Notes: generated from the letters alone by a model not told the origin. A stretch of 30,651 nucleotides of DNA from an uncultured Prevotella sp. (GCA_900553285.1 USCX01000006.1:1-30651); one strand, 5' to 3'; counted from the first letter of the stretch, positions 1 through 8,395 are shown. Translations and numbers: made by a program.

Positions 1-680
1 CCACAGACACAGAACGAGAAGCCGGGATACCTGTGCAGCTCGCCTTGGAAGACGTAGGCCACATTGTTGTTGAACTGGTCGCTGAACGGCTGGGCGTGCA
101 TGGCCACAACGGTGCGCAGCGTCGAGTCGGGCGTGGCCTCAAGGTCGGCGCGCAGGAAAGAGAAGTCGGGAACGGGTTCAGAGTAGTCAAACTCGAAGGC
201 GTTCGTGTTGAGACAGACAAAGTGATAAGGACCGGCGTCGAACGAGAAATTCGGGTCGCCATACATGGCAAGGAACACGTCGCCGCCCGTCCCCAGGCAG
301 TCATGGTTTCCGATAAGGCAAACGTAAGGCCTCGCAAGGCGGTTCAACTCGTCACGCATCCACTCGAACTCGCGCGTCAGCCCGAAATCGGCCTGATCGC
401 CGCAGTGGATGACAAAATCAATGCTGTCGCGGGAGTTGATGGCGGCGACGGCCGCACGCGTTTCGTCATACCAGCGCTGCGTGTCGCTGATGACGGCAAA
501 GCGGACCGTGTCGCGGCCGCGGCAGGCTGACTCGATCTGCCCTATATGGCGGCGGTTGAGGTCGCGCTCACCGTCTATCCGCGTGTCATAAGGATGATAT
601 TCAATCAGTTCGCACCCCGCAAGCAGGAAAGCCGCAGCGGCAAAGAGCAACGTGGTGGCCTTTCTGAAAACTATCGCCAT
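1..680 (-). CDS. Metallophosphoesterase lipoprotein, C-terminus cut by the window edge
   Basis: Reading from the ATG at 680 gives 226 complete codons and is still open at the left edge, so the gene is partial. The N-terminus is a lipoprotein signal: a hydrophobic stretch, then LLAGC with the lipidated Cys at residue 23. Calcineurin-like metallophosphoesterase motifs follow in order: VISDTQ (Asp66), GDQAD (94-98), GNHD (124-127) and MHAQP (His195). The first motif is D-x-Q rather than the classical D-x-H. The protein is probably exported and lipid-anchored, hydrolysing a phosphoester; the substrate cannot be read from the sequence. It is divergent from tsaE with 135 bp between the starts. A degenerate minus-strand -7 box (GACTTTTG, 702-709) lies just upstream. 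The family call is firm and the role unknown. Confidence 0.88.
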   Translation of the reverse strand, partial: MAIVFRKATTLLFAAAAFLLAGCELIEYHPYDTRIDGERDLNRRHIGQIESACRGRDTVRFAVISDTQRWYDETRAAVAAINSRDSIDFVIHCGDQADFGLTREFEWMRDELNRLARPYVCLIGNHDCLGTGGDVFLAMYGDPNFSFDAGPYHFVCLNTNAFEFDYSEPVPDFSFLRADLEATPDSTLRTVVAMHAQPFSDQFNNNVAYVFQGELHRYPGFSFCVC

Positions 681-767
681 GGGAAAAGTTTTATTCGTGT
701 GCAAAAGTCGTATTTTCCCTTCCAGCCGGAAAGGTCGGGACGTCGTTTTTATTGTCCATTATGGGAA

Positions 768-799
768 TTTGTGAGGACGGCCGGAATTATGTAATTTTG
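768..799 (+). promoter_or_regulatory. Bacteroidota-type promoter of tsaE
   Basis: TTTG at 768-771, a 20-nt spacer and TAATTTTG at 792-799 match the Bacteroidota consensus TTTG-N19-21-TAnnTTTG. Transcription would begin near 805, leaving only about 10 to 25 nt of leader before tsaE. Confidence 0.75.
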
Positions 800-815
800 C
801 AGCCGTCAAAACGAT

Positions 816-1241
816 ATGCCTACGACTATGGAAATAAAAATAGAAAATCCCGGCGGGCTTCATGAGGCGGCCCGCCGTTTCATTGAAGCGATGGGCGGGC
901 ACACCATCTTTGCCTTCTACGGAAAGATGGGAGCCGGAAAGACCACGTTTATCAAGGCCGTCTGCGAGGCGCTGGGCGTCGAAGACCCTGTGACGTCGCC
1001 CACGTTCGCCCTTGTCAACGAATACCGCTCGGCCACAAACGCCGAACTCATCTATCACTTCGACTTTTACCGCATCAAGAAGCTCGAAGAGGTCTATGAC
1101 TTAGGCTACGAAGACTACTTCTACTCCGGTGCGCTCTGTTTCATCGAATGGCCTGAACTGATTGAGGAGCTGCTTCCCGGCGACGCCGTGCGCGTTCGCC
1201 TCGAAGAACACCCCGACGGCAGCCGCCTGCTGACCTTCTGA
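816..1241 (+). CDS. tsaE: TsaE, tRNA threonylcarbamoyladenosine (t6A) biosynthesis ATPase
   Basis: 141 residues, the normal size for TsaE, the small ATPase that works with TsaB and TsaD to place threonylcarbamoyl on A37 of ANN-decoding tRNAs in the cytoplasm. Walker A is GKMGAGKT (residues 36-43). The conserved switch VTSPTFALVNEY (59-70), HFDFYR and the CFIEWPE segment with the family's conserved Glu are all present. A second in-frame ATG at 828 (MEIKIENPGG) is an equally plausible start, because the predicted transcript begins only about 10 nt before 816. The next gene, an MFS exporter, starts 12 nt after the stop, so the two are probably co-transcribed. No functional link between them is obvious. 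Confidence 0.95.
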   Translation: MPTTMEIKIENPGGLHEAARRFIEAMGGHTIFAFYGKMGAGKTTFIKAVCEALGVEDPVTSPTFALVNEYRSATNAELIYHFDFYRIKKLEEVYDLGYEDYFYSGALCFIEWPELIEELLPGDAVRVRLEEHPDGSRLLTF

Positions 1242-1253
1242 CCCTACGGCCCT

Positions 1254-2432
1254 ATGTCTGTCAAGAAATCACTGGCCGCCCTTTCGGCCGGCACGTTCGG
1301 ATTGGGCGTAGCCGAGTTTGCCATGATGGCCGTCCTCCCCTATGTCGCCAGGGACATGGGCGTCAGCATCCCCACGGCGGGCAACTGGGTGTCGGCCTAC
1401 GCCTTGGGCGTCTGCTGCGGTGCCCCGGTTCTGGTCTTGGGCCGGACGCGGCCGCTCAAACAGTTGCTGTTGGTTCTGGTTGGCCTGATGGTGGCCGGAA
1501 ACCTGCTGGCCGCCGTTTCGCCCTCCTACTGGAGTCTGATGGCCGCCCGCTTTGTCTCGGGCCTGCCCCATGGTGCCTATTTCGGCGTGGCCTCACTGGT
1601 GGCGCTCAAACTGGCCCCCGAGGGGAAAGGGTCGCTCGCCGTGTCGGCCATGATTGCCGGCATGACGGTAGCCAACTTGGCCGGCGTGCCCCTGTCGGCC
1701 GCCGTCTACCACTACCTCTCCTGGAGGCTCACGTTCCTCATCGCCGGACTGTGGGGCATCGTCACGCTGCTGCTCATACTGCGTTGGGTGCCCTTTATGC
1801 CGGGACTGCCCGACACAGGATTCCGCGGGCAATTCCGCTTCCTGCGCCACGGCGCCCCGTGGTACATTCTGGCCGCTACGGTGCTGGGGAATGGAGGCGT
1901 ATTCTGCTGGTGGTGCTACATCAGTCCCTTACTGACGCACACAAGCGGTTTCAGCGAAAACATGGTGCCCGTACTGATGATGGTGGCAGGCGGCGGCATG
2001 GTACTGGGCAACGTGCTCGGAGGATATTTCAGCGACCGCTTCACGCCCGGCCGCGTCGACGCCGTGGTACAGGCCGCCCTCGGCCTGGGGCTGGTGGCTG
2101 TTTTCTTCCTTTCCTCCGACCGGTGGTTCTCCGTGGGACTGATGTTCCTGATCACGATGGGCCTCTTCGCCATCTCGTCGCCCCAACAGACGCTTATCTT
2201 GAAGCATTCGCCCGGCGGCGAACTGCTCGGCGGAGCCTGCATCCAGATAGCCTTCAACCTGGGCAACGCGATTGGCGCACAGGCTGGCGGATGGCCGCTT
2301 CGCCAAGGGCTGGACTATCCCTACACCGCACTCATGGGGGCCGCGTTCGTCGTTTTAGGCTCTCTTGTCCTGCTTGCATTCGTACGCCGCTACGAACCGG
2401 CAGCCCGCGAAAGCGCCCGCCAAGCGGCATGA
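1254..2432 (+). CDS. araJ: AraJ-like MFS efflux transporter (DHA1 family)
   Basis: 392 residues of very hydrophobic sequence consistent with 12 membrane spans. The N-terminal SAGTFGLGVAEF, then FVSGLPHGAYFGV, MIAGMTVANLAGVPL (the proline/glycine antiporter motif of span 5), ATVLGNGGVF and GGELLGGACIQIAFNLGNA follow the E. coli AraJ/YdhP pattern closely along the whole length. Members are inner-membrane proton-coupled sugar or drug exporters, and the substrate here is unknown. The gene starts 12 nt after tsaE and appears to share its promoter. A hairpin terminator follows 27 nt after the stop. The family call is firm; the AraJ name rests on similarity I recognise, not on function. Confidence 0.88.
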   Translation: MSVKKSLAALSAGTFGLGVAEFAMMAVLPYVARDMGVSIPTAGNWVSAYALGVCCGAPVLVLGRTRPLKQLLLVLVGLMVAGNLLAAVSPSYWSLMAARFVSGLPHGAYFGVASLVALKLAPEGKGSLAVSAMIAGMTVANLAGVPLSAAVYHYLSWRLTFLIAGLWGIVTLLLILRWVPFMPGLPDTGFRGQFRFLRHGAPWYILAATVLGNGGVFCWWCYISPLLTHTSGFSENMVPVLMMVAGGGMVLGNVLGGYFSDRFTPGRVDAVVQAALGLGLVAVFFLSSDRWFSVGLMFLITMGLFAISSPQQTLILKHSPGGELLGGACIQIAFNLGNAIGAQAGGWPLRQGLDYPYTALMGAAFVVLGSLVLLAFVRRYEPAARESARQAA

Positions 2433-2459
2433 CCCGTCCGGCACACTGCAAAAACCGAA

Positions 2460-2490
2460 GCCGGCTACACGCAAGCCTCGTGTAGCCGGC
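2460..2490 (+). terminator. Hairpin terminator of tsaE-araJ
   Basis: A perfect 12-bp stem (GCCGGCTACACG / CGTGTAGCCGGC) with a 7-nt loop lies 27 nt after the araJ stop. No U-tract follows, so it may act as a stable 3' end or depend on the neighbouring hairpin. Confidence 0.6.
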
Positions 2491-2497
2491 CGACAAG

Positions 2498-2525
2498 AGA
2501 GGCGGCATCATCCGATGCCGCCTCT
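2498..2525 (-). terminator. Hairpin terminator of surE-lpxB, possibly bidirectional
   Basis: AGAGGCGGCATC / GATGCCGCCTCT forms a 12-bp stem with a 4-nt loop, 11 nt beyond the lpxB stop. On the minus strand it is followed by a pyrimidine-rich stretch (CTCTTGT) rather than a clean U-tract. It sits 7 nt from the hairpin of the convergent araJ operon, so each operon appears to have its own hairpin. Confidence 0.6.
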
Positions 2526-2536
2526 TATAGAAACGC

Positions 2537-3706
2537 TCATTCCTTCCGGCGAAGCAAACCGACCATCAAGACAGCCGCCCGGCGGGCCGCCCCTTCTTCG
2601 CCCAACCGACGGCGCATCTTCTCATAGCCCGCGAACATTGCCTCACGGCGGGCACCTCCTTTCAGAATAGTGCCCAGATGCCGGCGAACGTTTTCCACCG
2701 TCATGCCGTCGGCCACCAATTCGGGAACGACTTCTTCCTCACACACCAAATTCACGAGGGATATGTAAGGCACTTTGAGCAAACGGCCTCGAAGCCAAGA
2801 CACGAAGCGCCCGAAGGCGGTATAATAACAGACCACCTGGGGCACACCGAAAAGCGCGGTCTCCAACGTAGCCGTACCCGAAGTGACAAGCGCGGCCTCG
2901 GCGTGAGCAAGCAGGGCATAGGTTCCATTATGTATCAGATGCACATGCTGCCGAAGCATCGGTGAGAGAGAGGCAAGAATACGCCCGTAAACATCGCTAT
3001 CGACCGAGGGCGCCCCGGCTACCACAAGCTGGTATCCCCGCATTGCATACGGTTCGGCCGCCTGACACATGCGCTGCAAATTGTCATTGATTTCCTGTAT
3101 GCGGCTACCGGCAAGCAACGCAATCACGGGCCGCCCGGCAGAAAGCCCATAACGCTGGAAGAAGCCATCGCCAGCCTCAGGATGCGACCGGCGGTAGTCC
3201 GCCACTTCGTCAACCGTCGGATTGCCCACATAGTGAATGGGATAGTGATGCTTACCTTCAAAGAAGGCTTTCTCGAAAGGCAGTATAGAAAACAACTCGT
3301 CGACGTCTTGACGGATACAGGCGATACGATGTTCTTTCCATGCCCAGATTTTGGGAGCGATGTAGTAATAGACAGGTATGCCAAGCTGCCGATGGGCGTA
3401 ACGGGCCATTTTGAGGTTAAAGCCCGGATAGTCTACGAGAATGACGACGTCAGGGCGAGTCTTTCGCAGCTGCGACTTGCAGTCACGCAGATGGCGAAGG
3501 ATGGCCGGAAGATGGCGCAAGACGGGAACAAAGCCCATATAGGCCGTTTCCTTATAATGCCGTAAAAGCGTGCCGCCGACCTGCTGCATAGCATCGCCGC
3601 CATAAAAAAAGAACTCGGCCTCCCCATCCGCCCGCTGAAGTTCCTCCATCAGACGGGCGGCATGAAGATCGCCACTGGCCTCACCGACGATTAAAAAGTA
3701 CTTCAT
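2537..3706 (-). CDS. lpxB: Lipid-A-disaccharide synthase LpxB
   Basis: 389 residues, the family's normal length. The N-terminal VGEASGDLHAA, then MGFVPVLRHLP, VDYPGFNLKMA, YYIAPKIWAWKEHR, VGNPTVDEV, LAGSRIQEI and the C-terminal SGTATLETALFGVPQVV are the recognised LpxB blocks of this GT-B glycosyltransferase (GT19). It condenses UDP-2,3-diacylglucosamine with lipid X to make the lipid A disaccharide at the inner membrane, which shows the organism builds a lipopolysaccharide outer membrane. It follows surE by 21 nt on the same strand, so it is probably transcribed from the surE promoter. Two adjacent hairpins close the convergent junction with araJ. Confidence 0.97.
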   Translation of the reverse strand: MKYFLIVGEASGDLHAARLMEELQRADGEAEFFFYGGDAMQQVGGTLLRHYKETAYMGFVPVLRHLPAILRHLRDCKSQLRKTRPDVVILVDYPGFNLKMARYAHRQLGIPVYYYIAPKIWAWKEHRIACIRQDVDELFSILPFEKAFFEGKHHYPIHYVGNPTVDEVADYRRSHPEAGDGFFQRYGLSAGRPVIALLAGSRIQEINDNLQRMCQAAEPYAMRGYQLVVAGAPSVDSDVYGRILASLSPMLRQHVHLIHNGTYALLAHAEAALVTSGTATLETALFGVPQVVCYYTAFGRFVSWLRGRLLKVPYISLVNLVCEEEVVPELVADGMTVENVRRHLGTILKGGARREAMFAGYEKMRRRLGEEGAARRAAVLMVGLLRRKE

Positions 3707-3727
3707 GACCGAAAAAAATTCTCCGGA

Positions 3728-4504
3728 TTAATCGTCTGCAAAAACTGCGTCGAGTTGCTTTTTCAAGCCATAAGCCGTCACGTCCACTGTGACCGGGGTA
3801 ATAGCCACATACCCGTGTTCAAGCGCCCAGAGATCCGTCTCTTCCAAGTCGGGTTCCAAGTTTTCGTTATGACCTGTCAGCCAAAAGAACTTCGCTCCAT
3901 ACGGATGCGGACAAGGCACATACTCGTGCGTCCAGCTGCTCCGGGCCATACGGCACACGCGGACACCCTTGAAAACGGGAAGGTCGGGAAAATTGACATT
4001 CAGGCAGGTGTACTTGGGCACCTCCATGGACAAGACACGCCGCACGATGTCCGGCACATAGGGGCGCAACGGTTCAAAGTCGGCGTCGGGACGGTGATTG
4101 CAAAGAGAGAACGCCACGGCCGGAATCCCCTTCATGGCGCCTTCGAGCGTCACTCCCAACGTTCCGGAGTAGTGAACGTTAATCGAAGCATTACTGCCAT
4201 GATTAATACCACCGACAACAAGATCCGGGGTGAAGTCCATGGCCTGGTCAAGAGCCAGCTTGACACAGTCGACAGGCGTCCCAGAACAGGCACATACCTT
4301 CAAGCCGGGCTCATCGCGGAGCACACGATAGCTCACCGGCACCACAGAAGTTAGCGAGCACCCTGCTCCCGAACGGGGCGCGTCAGGAGCCATCACGAAA
4401 AGGTCTGCCATCGGCGCAAGGACCTCTATCAGAAAATTCAGCCCCCTTGCGGTGACGCCATCATCGTTGGAAAGAAGAATGCGCGGTTTGCGAGTAGAAT
4501 TCAT
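3728..4504 (-). CDS. surE: 5'/3'-nucleotidase SurE
   Basis: 258 residues from the ATG at 4504. The reading can be extended to a TTG at 4534, but that codon overlaps the -7 box TACTTTTG (4524-4531), so the transcript would start inside it; 4504 is therefore preferred. LLSNDDGVTARGL carries the metal-binding Asp pair (14-15), with PRSGAGCSLT and GGINHGSNAS completing the SurE active site. The family is a metal-dependent nucleoside monophosphate phosphatase of the cytoplasm, associated with stationary-phase survival. It heads a two-gene unit with lpxB and is divergent from parA, with only 110 bp between the starts. Confidence 0.96.
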   Translation of the reverse strand: MNSTRKPRILLSNDDGVTARGLNFLIEVLAPMADLFVMAPDAPRSGAGCSLTSVVPVSYRVLRDEPGLKVCACSGTPVDCVKLALDQAMDFTPDLVVGGINHGSNASINVHYSGTLGVTLEGAMKGIPAVAFSLCNHRPDADFEPLRPYVPDIVRRVLSMEVPKYTCLNVNFPDLPVFKGVRVCRMARSSWTHEYVPCPHPYGAKFFWLTGHNENLEPDLEETDLWALEHGYVAITPVTVDVTAYGLKKQLDAVFADD

Positions 4505-4523
4505 AAGACGATCTGTGTGGTGG

Positions 4524-4531
4524 CAAAAGTA
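4524..4531 (-). promoter_or_regulatory. -7 box of the surE-lpxB promoter
   Basis: The minus strand reads TACTTTTG, a full match to TAnnTTTG, 20 nt before the surE ATG at 4504. No clear TTTG is seen about 20 nt further upstream. Its upstream half would overlap that of the divergent parA promoter. Confidence 0.65.
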
Positions 4532-4572
4532 CAAAAAAAAGTTTAGCGGCCTGAGCTTCGTGGAAAAATAAC

Positions 4573-4580
4573 TATCTTTG
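4573..4580 (+). promoter_or_regulatory. -7 box of the parA-parB operon promoter
   Basis: TATCTTTG matches TAnnTTTG 34 nt before the parA ATG. It faces away from the surE box, with 41 bp between the two -7 boxes. No good -33 TTTG is visible. Confidence 0.65.
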
Positions 4581-4614
4581 CGACCTACAAGTTATGGCAT
4601 TTTAAGAGAATCCT

Positions 4615-5379
4615 ATGGGCAAAATTATTGCATTGGCCAATCAGAAAGGCGGCGTAGGGAAGACCACGACGTCCATGAACCTGGCTGCGTCTTTGGCGAC
4701 ACTCGAAAAGAAAGTCTTACTGGTGGATGCTGACCCTCAGGCTAATGCGTCGTCTGGTTTGGGCGTCAACCTAGGTGAAATCGACTGCTCGATTTACGAA
4801 TGCATCATCAACGGTGTCGATGTCCGTGAAGCGATTTACACCACAGACATTGACGGACTCGATATCATCCCTTCTCACATCGACCTCGTCGGGGCAGAGG
4901 TCGAAATGCTCCATTTGGAAAACCGCGAAAAGATTTTGAAAAACCTGCTAAGCCCCTTGAAAGGAGACTATGACTACATATTAATTGACTGTTCCCCCTC
5001 GTTGGGCCTCATTACGGTCAACGCACTGACGGCAGCCGATTCGGTCATCATTCCGGTGCAATGCGAATACTTCGCGCTCGAAGGAATCAGCAAATTGCTC
5101 AATACGATAAAAATCATTAAGAAGAAACTTAATCCGGCGCTTGAAATCGAAGGTTTCCTGCTGACCATGTACGACAGCCGGCTCCGTCTGGCCAACCAGA
5201 TATACGACGAAGTGAAACGACACTTCCAGGAACTCGTTTTCAAGACTGTCATCCAACGCAATGTAAAGCTGAGCGAAGCACCAAGCCACGGAATGCCGGC
5301 TATTCTTTACGACGCTGACTCGGCCGGAGCCAAGAACCATCTGGCACTCGCCAAGGAGATAATCCGCAAAAACTCGTAA
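4615..5379 (+). CDS. parA: ParA/Soj chromosome-partitioning ATPase
   Basis: 254 residues, typical of chromosomal ParA. The deviant Walker A KGGVGKTTTS (residues 11-20) carries the signature lysine of the ParA/MinD family, followed by VDADPQANAS (switch I region) and LIDCSPSLG (Walker B). It forms ATP-dependent dimers on the nucleoid, and ParB bound at parS stimulates its ATPase to drive origin segregation. There is no N-terminal HTH, unlike large plasmid ParA types, which with the housekeeping neighbours supports a chromosomal locus. parB starts 6 nt after the stop. It is the first gene of a five-gene operon reaching rel. Confidence 0.96.
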   Translation: MGKIIALANQKGGVGKTTTSMNLAASLATLEKKVLLVDADPQANASSGLGVNLGEIDCSIYECIINGVDVREAIYTTDIDGLDIIPSHIDLVGAEVEMLHLENREKILKNLLSPLKGDYDYILIDCSPSLGLITVNALTAADSVIIPVQCEYFALEGISKLLNTIKIIKKKLNPALEIEGFLLTMYDSRLRLANQIYDEVKRHFQELVFKTVIQRNVKLSEAPSHGMPAILYDADSAGAKNHLALAKEIIRKNS

Positions 5380-5385
5380 CGAAAC

Positions 5386-6279
5386 ATGGCAGTACACAAG
5401 AAATATCCCGCTCTGGGACGCGGTCTGGACGCCCTCATCCCGACCACAGAGGTGCGCACCAACGGCTCTTCGTCCATCAGCGAGGTCCCCCTCAATCAGA
5501 TTAAAGCGAACCCCAATCAGCCTCGTCGCGAATTCACGACAGACACTTTGCAGGAACTGGCCGCCTCGATACGTGAAATCGGTATCGTACAACCCATCAC
5601 CCTCAGGAAGATGGAGGACGGCTCCTATCAGATTATCGCGGGCGAACGACGTTGGCGCGCCTCACAAATGGCGGGGCTCGAAACCATTCCGGCCTACATC
5701 CGCACCGCCGACGACGAGAACATGATGCAGATGGCCCTCGTGGAAAACATACAGCGTGAGGATCTCAACTCCATCGAAATCGCATTAGCCTACCAGAACC
5801 TGATAGAACAATACCACCTTACGCAGGACCAGCTCAGCGAAAAGGTGGGCAAGAAGCGCACGACAATCGCCAACTACCTCCGCCTGCTGAAGCTGCCGGC
5901 CCCGGTACAAATGGCACTGCAAAACCGCATGATCGACCAAGGACATGCCCGCGCACTGCTCGGACTGGAAGACCCCGCGCTACAAATCAAGCTTTTCAGC
6001 GAAATACAAGCCAACGGGTACTCCGTCCGTCAGGTTGAGGACATGGTGAAAGCCATCAACAACGGAGAAACGGTGAAAAGCGGCCGTAAGAAACTCTCTT
6101 CGGGCGGCCACAGACTGCCCGAAGAATTCAATCTGCTGAAATCGAAACTCTCCGATTTTTTCCAGACAAAAGTGCAAATGACCTGCTCGTCACAAGGAAA
6201 AGGGAAAATCAGCATTCCATTCTCTTCGGAAGAAGAGTTAGAGCGCATCATAGGTCTGTTCGACAAAATGAAAGAATGA
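5386..6279 (+). CDS. parB: ParB/Spo0J chromosome-partitioning CTPase
   Basis: 297 residues. The N-terminal LGRGLDALIP resembles the ParA-stimulating peptide. NPNQPRREF and GERRWRAS are the C- and P-type motifs of the ParB CTPase fold, and the ALVENIQREDLN stretch follows. A helix-turn-helix (QLSEKVGKKRTTIANYL) reads parS, and a C-terminal domain with FDKMKE dimerises. ParB loads at parS and slides as a CTP clamp to build the partition complex. I searched the window by eye for a parS palindrome (TGTTNCACGTGAAACA type) and found no good match, so the site is probably elsewhere near the origin. The stop overlaps the next start as ATGA. Confidence 0.96.
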   Translation: MAVHKKYPALGRGLDALIPTTEVRTNGSSSISEVPLNQIKANPNQPRREFTTDTLQELAASIREIGIVQPITLRKMEDGSYQIIAGERRWRASQMAGLETIPAYIRTADDENMMQMALVENIQREDLNSIEIALAYQNLIEQYHLTQDQLSEKVGKKRTTIANYLRLLKLPAPVQMALQNRMIDQGHARALLGLEDPALQIKLFSEIQANGYSVRQVEDMVKAINNGETVKSGRKKLSSGGHRLPEEFNLLKSKLSDFFQTKVQMTCSSQGKGKISIPFSSEEELERIIGLFDKMKE

Positions 6280-7040
6280 AGGCAACGAGAGGCGGCATAT
6301 TAATCCTGTTATGCTTTCTATCCAGCCTCGTCAAAAGTGGCAACCTGACCCTGCTTCCCGACAGCGTGAAGCCGAAAGACAGCGTCACCGTGATGGCAAA
6401 AGACAGCGCAGCGACAGAAAAGACTGACGCCGTGACGATCCGGACTGACGCCCTGACCGACTCGGCTACGGCGGCTGACACGGCACGCATCCTTGCCGCC
6501 GTCGATTCCGTCAACCGCATTCCATCGCCGCCCATAGAGTCCAAAAGGTTCATACCCAACCCTAAACGGGCCTTATGGCTGGCCTTGGTATTCCCGGGCG
6601 CAGGACAAGTTTACAACCGTAAGTTCTGGAAACTGCCCATCATCTATGGTGGCTTCCTGGGCTGTACGTATGCCCTGATGTGGAACCAACAGATGTATTT
6701 GGACTACTCGCAGGCCTACCTCGACATCATGGACGACGACCCCAACACCAACAGCTACATGGACATGCTCCCGCCACGTTACGACATCACAGGACGCGAA
6801 GAGCAGTTCAAAACTATTTTCAAGAACAAGAAAAACTACTATCGCCGTTACCGCGATTTGAGCGCCTTCTGTTTTGCCGCAGTCTACCTACTGTCCGTCA
6901 TCGACGCCTACGTCGACGCACAACTGTCAGTTTTCGATATCTCGCGCGACCTCAGCATGAGGTTTGAACCGGCAGTCATAAGCGAACGGGGGTGGCATCG
7001 CTCCACTTCGTACGGCATTGGCTGCAGCCTGAACTTTTAA
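6276..7040 (+). CDS. DUF5683 membrane protein
   Basis: 254 residues, translationally coupled to parB by an ATGA overlap. It has an N-terminal hydrophobic signal (residues 8-20), then a low-complexity polar region (about 29-80) rich in Asp-Ser/Asp-Thr steps. The conserved DUF5683 core follows: NPKRALWLALVFPGAGQVYNRKFWKLP (about 95-121, starting the first inner-membrane span), a second span near GGFLGCTYALMWN, and a third around SAFCFAAVYLLSVIDAYVDA. Function is unknown. In Bacteroidales this gene is commonly found between parB and a lytic transglycosylase, which hints at an envelope role but is not proof. The N-terminal polar region is the variable part. Confidence 0.85.
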   Translation: MKATRGGILILLCFLSSLVKSGNLTLLPDSVKPKDSVTVMAKDSAATEKTDAVTIRTDALTDSATAADTARILAAVDSVNRIPSPPIESKRFIPNPKRALWLALVFPGAGQVYNRKFWKLPIIYGGFLGCTYALMWNQQMYLDYSQAYLDIMDDDPNTNSYMDMLPPRYDITGREEQFKTIFKNKKNYYRRYRDLSAFCFAAVYLLSVIDAYVDAQLSVFDISRDLSMRFEPAVISERGWHRSTSYGIGCSLNF

Positions 7041-7054
7041 CCGCAAAGAAAAAA

Positions 7055-8359
7055 ATGAAACGAAGCTCCTTACTGATATCCATGCTTGTGGCCGGTTTTA
7101 TCACGGCCGGGGCACAGACCAAAGTGACCGCCATAGATCCCACCAACCAGCATGAAGAGACCATCGACCTCCCCGAAGGGATGACTTACGACGCAGACAG
7201 TCTCCTGCAAGAGTGGAACGCCAAGCGCTATCTTGTCCCAGACACAAACTGCGAGAACCCCGACATCAACCCCGTCTTCGAAAAAGACGTCTACATCGAC
7301 CGCCTGCGCCGCATCCCGGCCGTGATGGAACTCGCCTACAACGACGTGGTACAGAAATTCATCGACCAATACAGCGGTCACCTCCGGCGCTCCGTTTCCT
7401 ACATGCTCGGAGCGTGCAATTTCTACGTGCCCATCTTCGAAGAGGCCCTCGACATGTACGGACTGCCGTTGGAATTGAAATACCTGCCTGTCATCGAATC
7501 CGCGCTCGACCCGCGCGCCGTCAGTCACGCCGGCGCTGTCGGCCTCTGGCAATTCATGCTGAAGACGGCCAATCGTTACGGTCTCGAAGTCAACAGCCTG
7601 ATCGACGAACGCCGCGACCCCATCAAGTCGTCCTACGCCGCTGCCCATTACCTGAGCGACCTTTACGCCATGTTCGGCGACTGGAACCTTGTCATCGCCG
7701 CCTATAATTGCGGTCCCAACGCCGTGAACAAGGCCATCCACCGCGCAGGAGGCTCACGCGACTATTGGGTCATCTACCCCTATCTTCCCCGCGAGACCCG
7801 CGGTTATGTGCCCGCGTTCATCGCCGCCAACTACATCATGAACTACTATTGCGAGCACAACATCTGCCCGATGCGGACCAAAGTACCCGTCAGCACCGAC
7901 ACCGTCATGCTGAGCCGCAATGTACACTTCGACCAGATCGCCGCCGTCTGCGGCATAGACCCCGACGAACTCCAAACGCTCAATCCGCAGTACCGCACGG
8001 GGCTCATTCCCGGCTCAATCCGCCCGATGACGCTCTGTATTCCACAAGCCAAGATAACGGCCTTCATTGACAATGAAGACTCCGTCTACAACTATCGCAA
8101 AGACGAATTGCTGGCTCGCCGCGCCGTGGTCAGCGTAAATGCGTCCGCCGCTCCCGAACCGGGCGAACAACGCCGCAAGACAGCCACGAAAAAGACACGA
8201 AGCTCACGCCGCTCGTCACACAAATACGTCACCATACGCAGCGGACAGACCCTCTCGGAAATAGCCAAGAGAAACGGAACCACGGTCAGCAAACTACGCC
8301 GCCTGAACGGCATCAAAGGCAGCAACATCCGCGCCGGGAAACAAATTCGCGTACGCTGA
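7055..8359 (+). CDS. mltD: MltD-like membrane-bound lytic transglycosylase with LysM
   Basis: 434 residues from ATG 7055. An in-frame ATG at 6992 lies inside the DUF5683 gene and would put 21 residues before an obvious signal peptide (MKRSSLLISMLVAGFITAGA), so it was not used. The SLT domain (about 120-275) contains the catalytic Glu148 in VIESALDP, then AVGLWQFM and AAYNCGPN, all standard for family 1 lytic transglycosylases. A basic linker (KTATKKTRSSRRSS) leads to one LysM domain (about 388-434, YVTIRSGQTLSEIAKRNGT) that binds peptidoglycan. It cleaves glycan strands to 1,6-anhydromuropeptides in the periplasm. It starts 14 nt after DUF5683 and ends 36 nt before rel. Confidence 0.95.
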   Translation: MKRSSLLISMLVAGFITAGAQTKVTAIDPTNQHEETIDLPEGMTYDADSLLQEWNAKRYLVPDTNCENPDINPVFEKDVYIDRLRRIPAVMELAYNDVVQKFIDQYSGHLRRSVSYMLGACNFYVPIFEEALDMYGLPLELKYLPVIESALDPRAVSHAGAVGLWQFMLKTANRYGLEVNSLIDERRDPIKSSYAAAHYLSDLYAMFGDWNLVIAAYNCGPNAVNKAIHRAGGSRDYWVIYPYLPRETRGYVPAFIAANYIMNYYCEHNICPMRTKVPVSTDTVMLSRNVHFDQIAAVCGIDPDELQTLNPQYRTGLIPGSIRPMTLCIPQAKITAFIDNEDSVYNYRKDELLARRAVVSVNASAAPEPGEQRRKTATKKTRSSRRSSHKYVTIRSGQTLSEIAKRNGTTVSKLRRLNGIKGSNIRAGKQIRVR

Positions 8360-8395
8360 GACAAGAAGCACGCACATGGTTAACCTTCAACCTGA

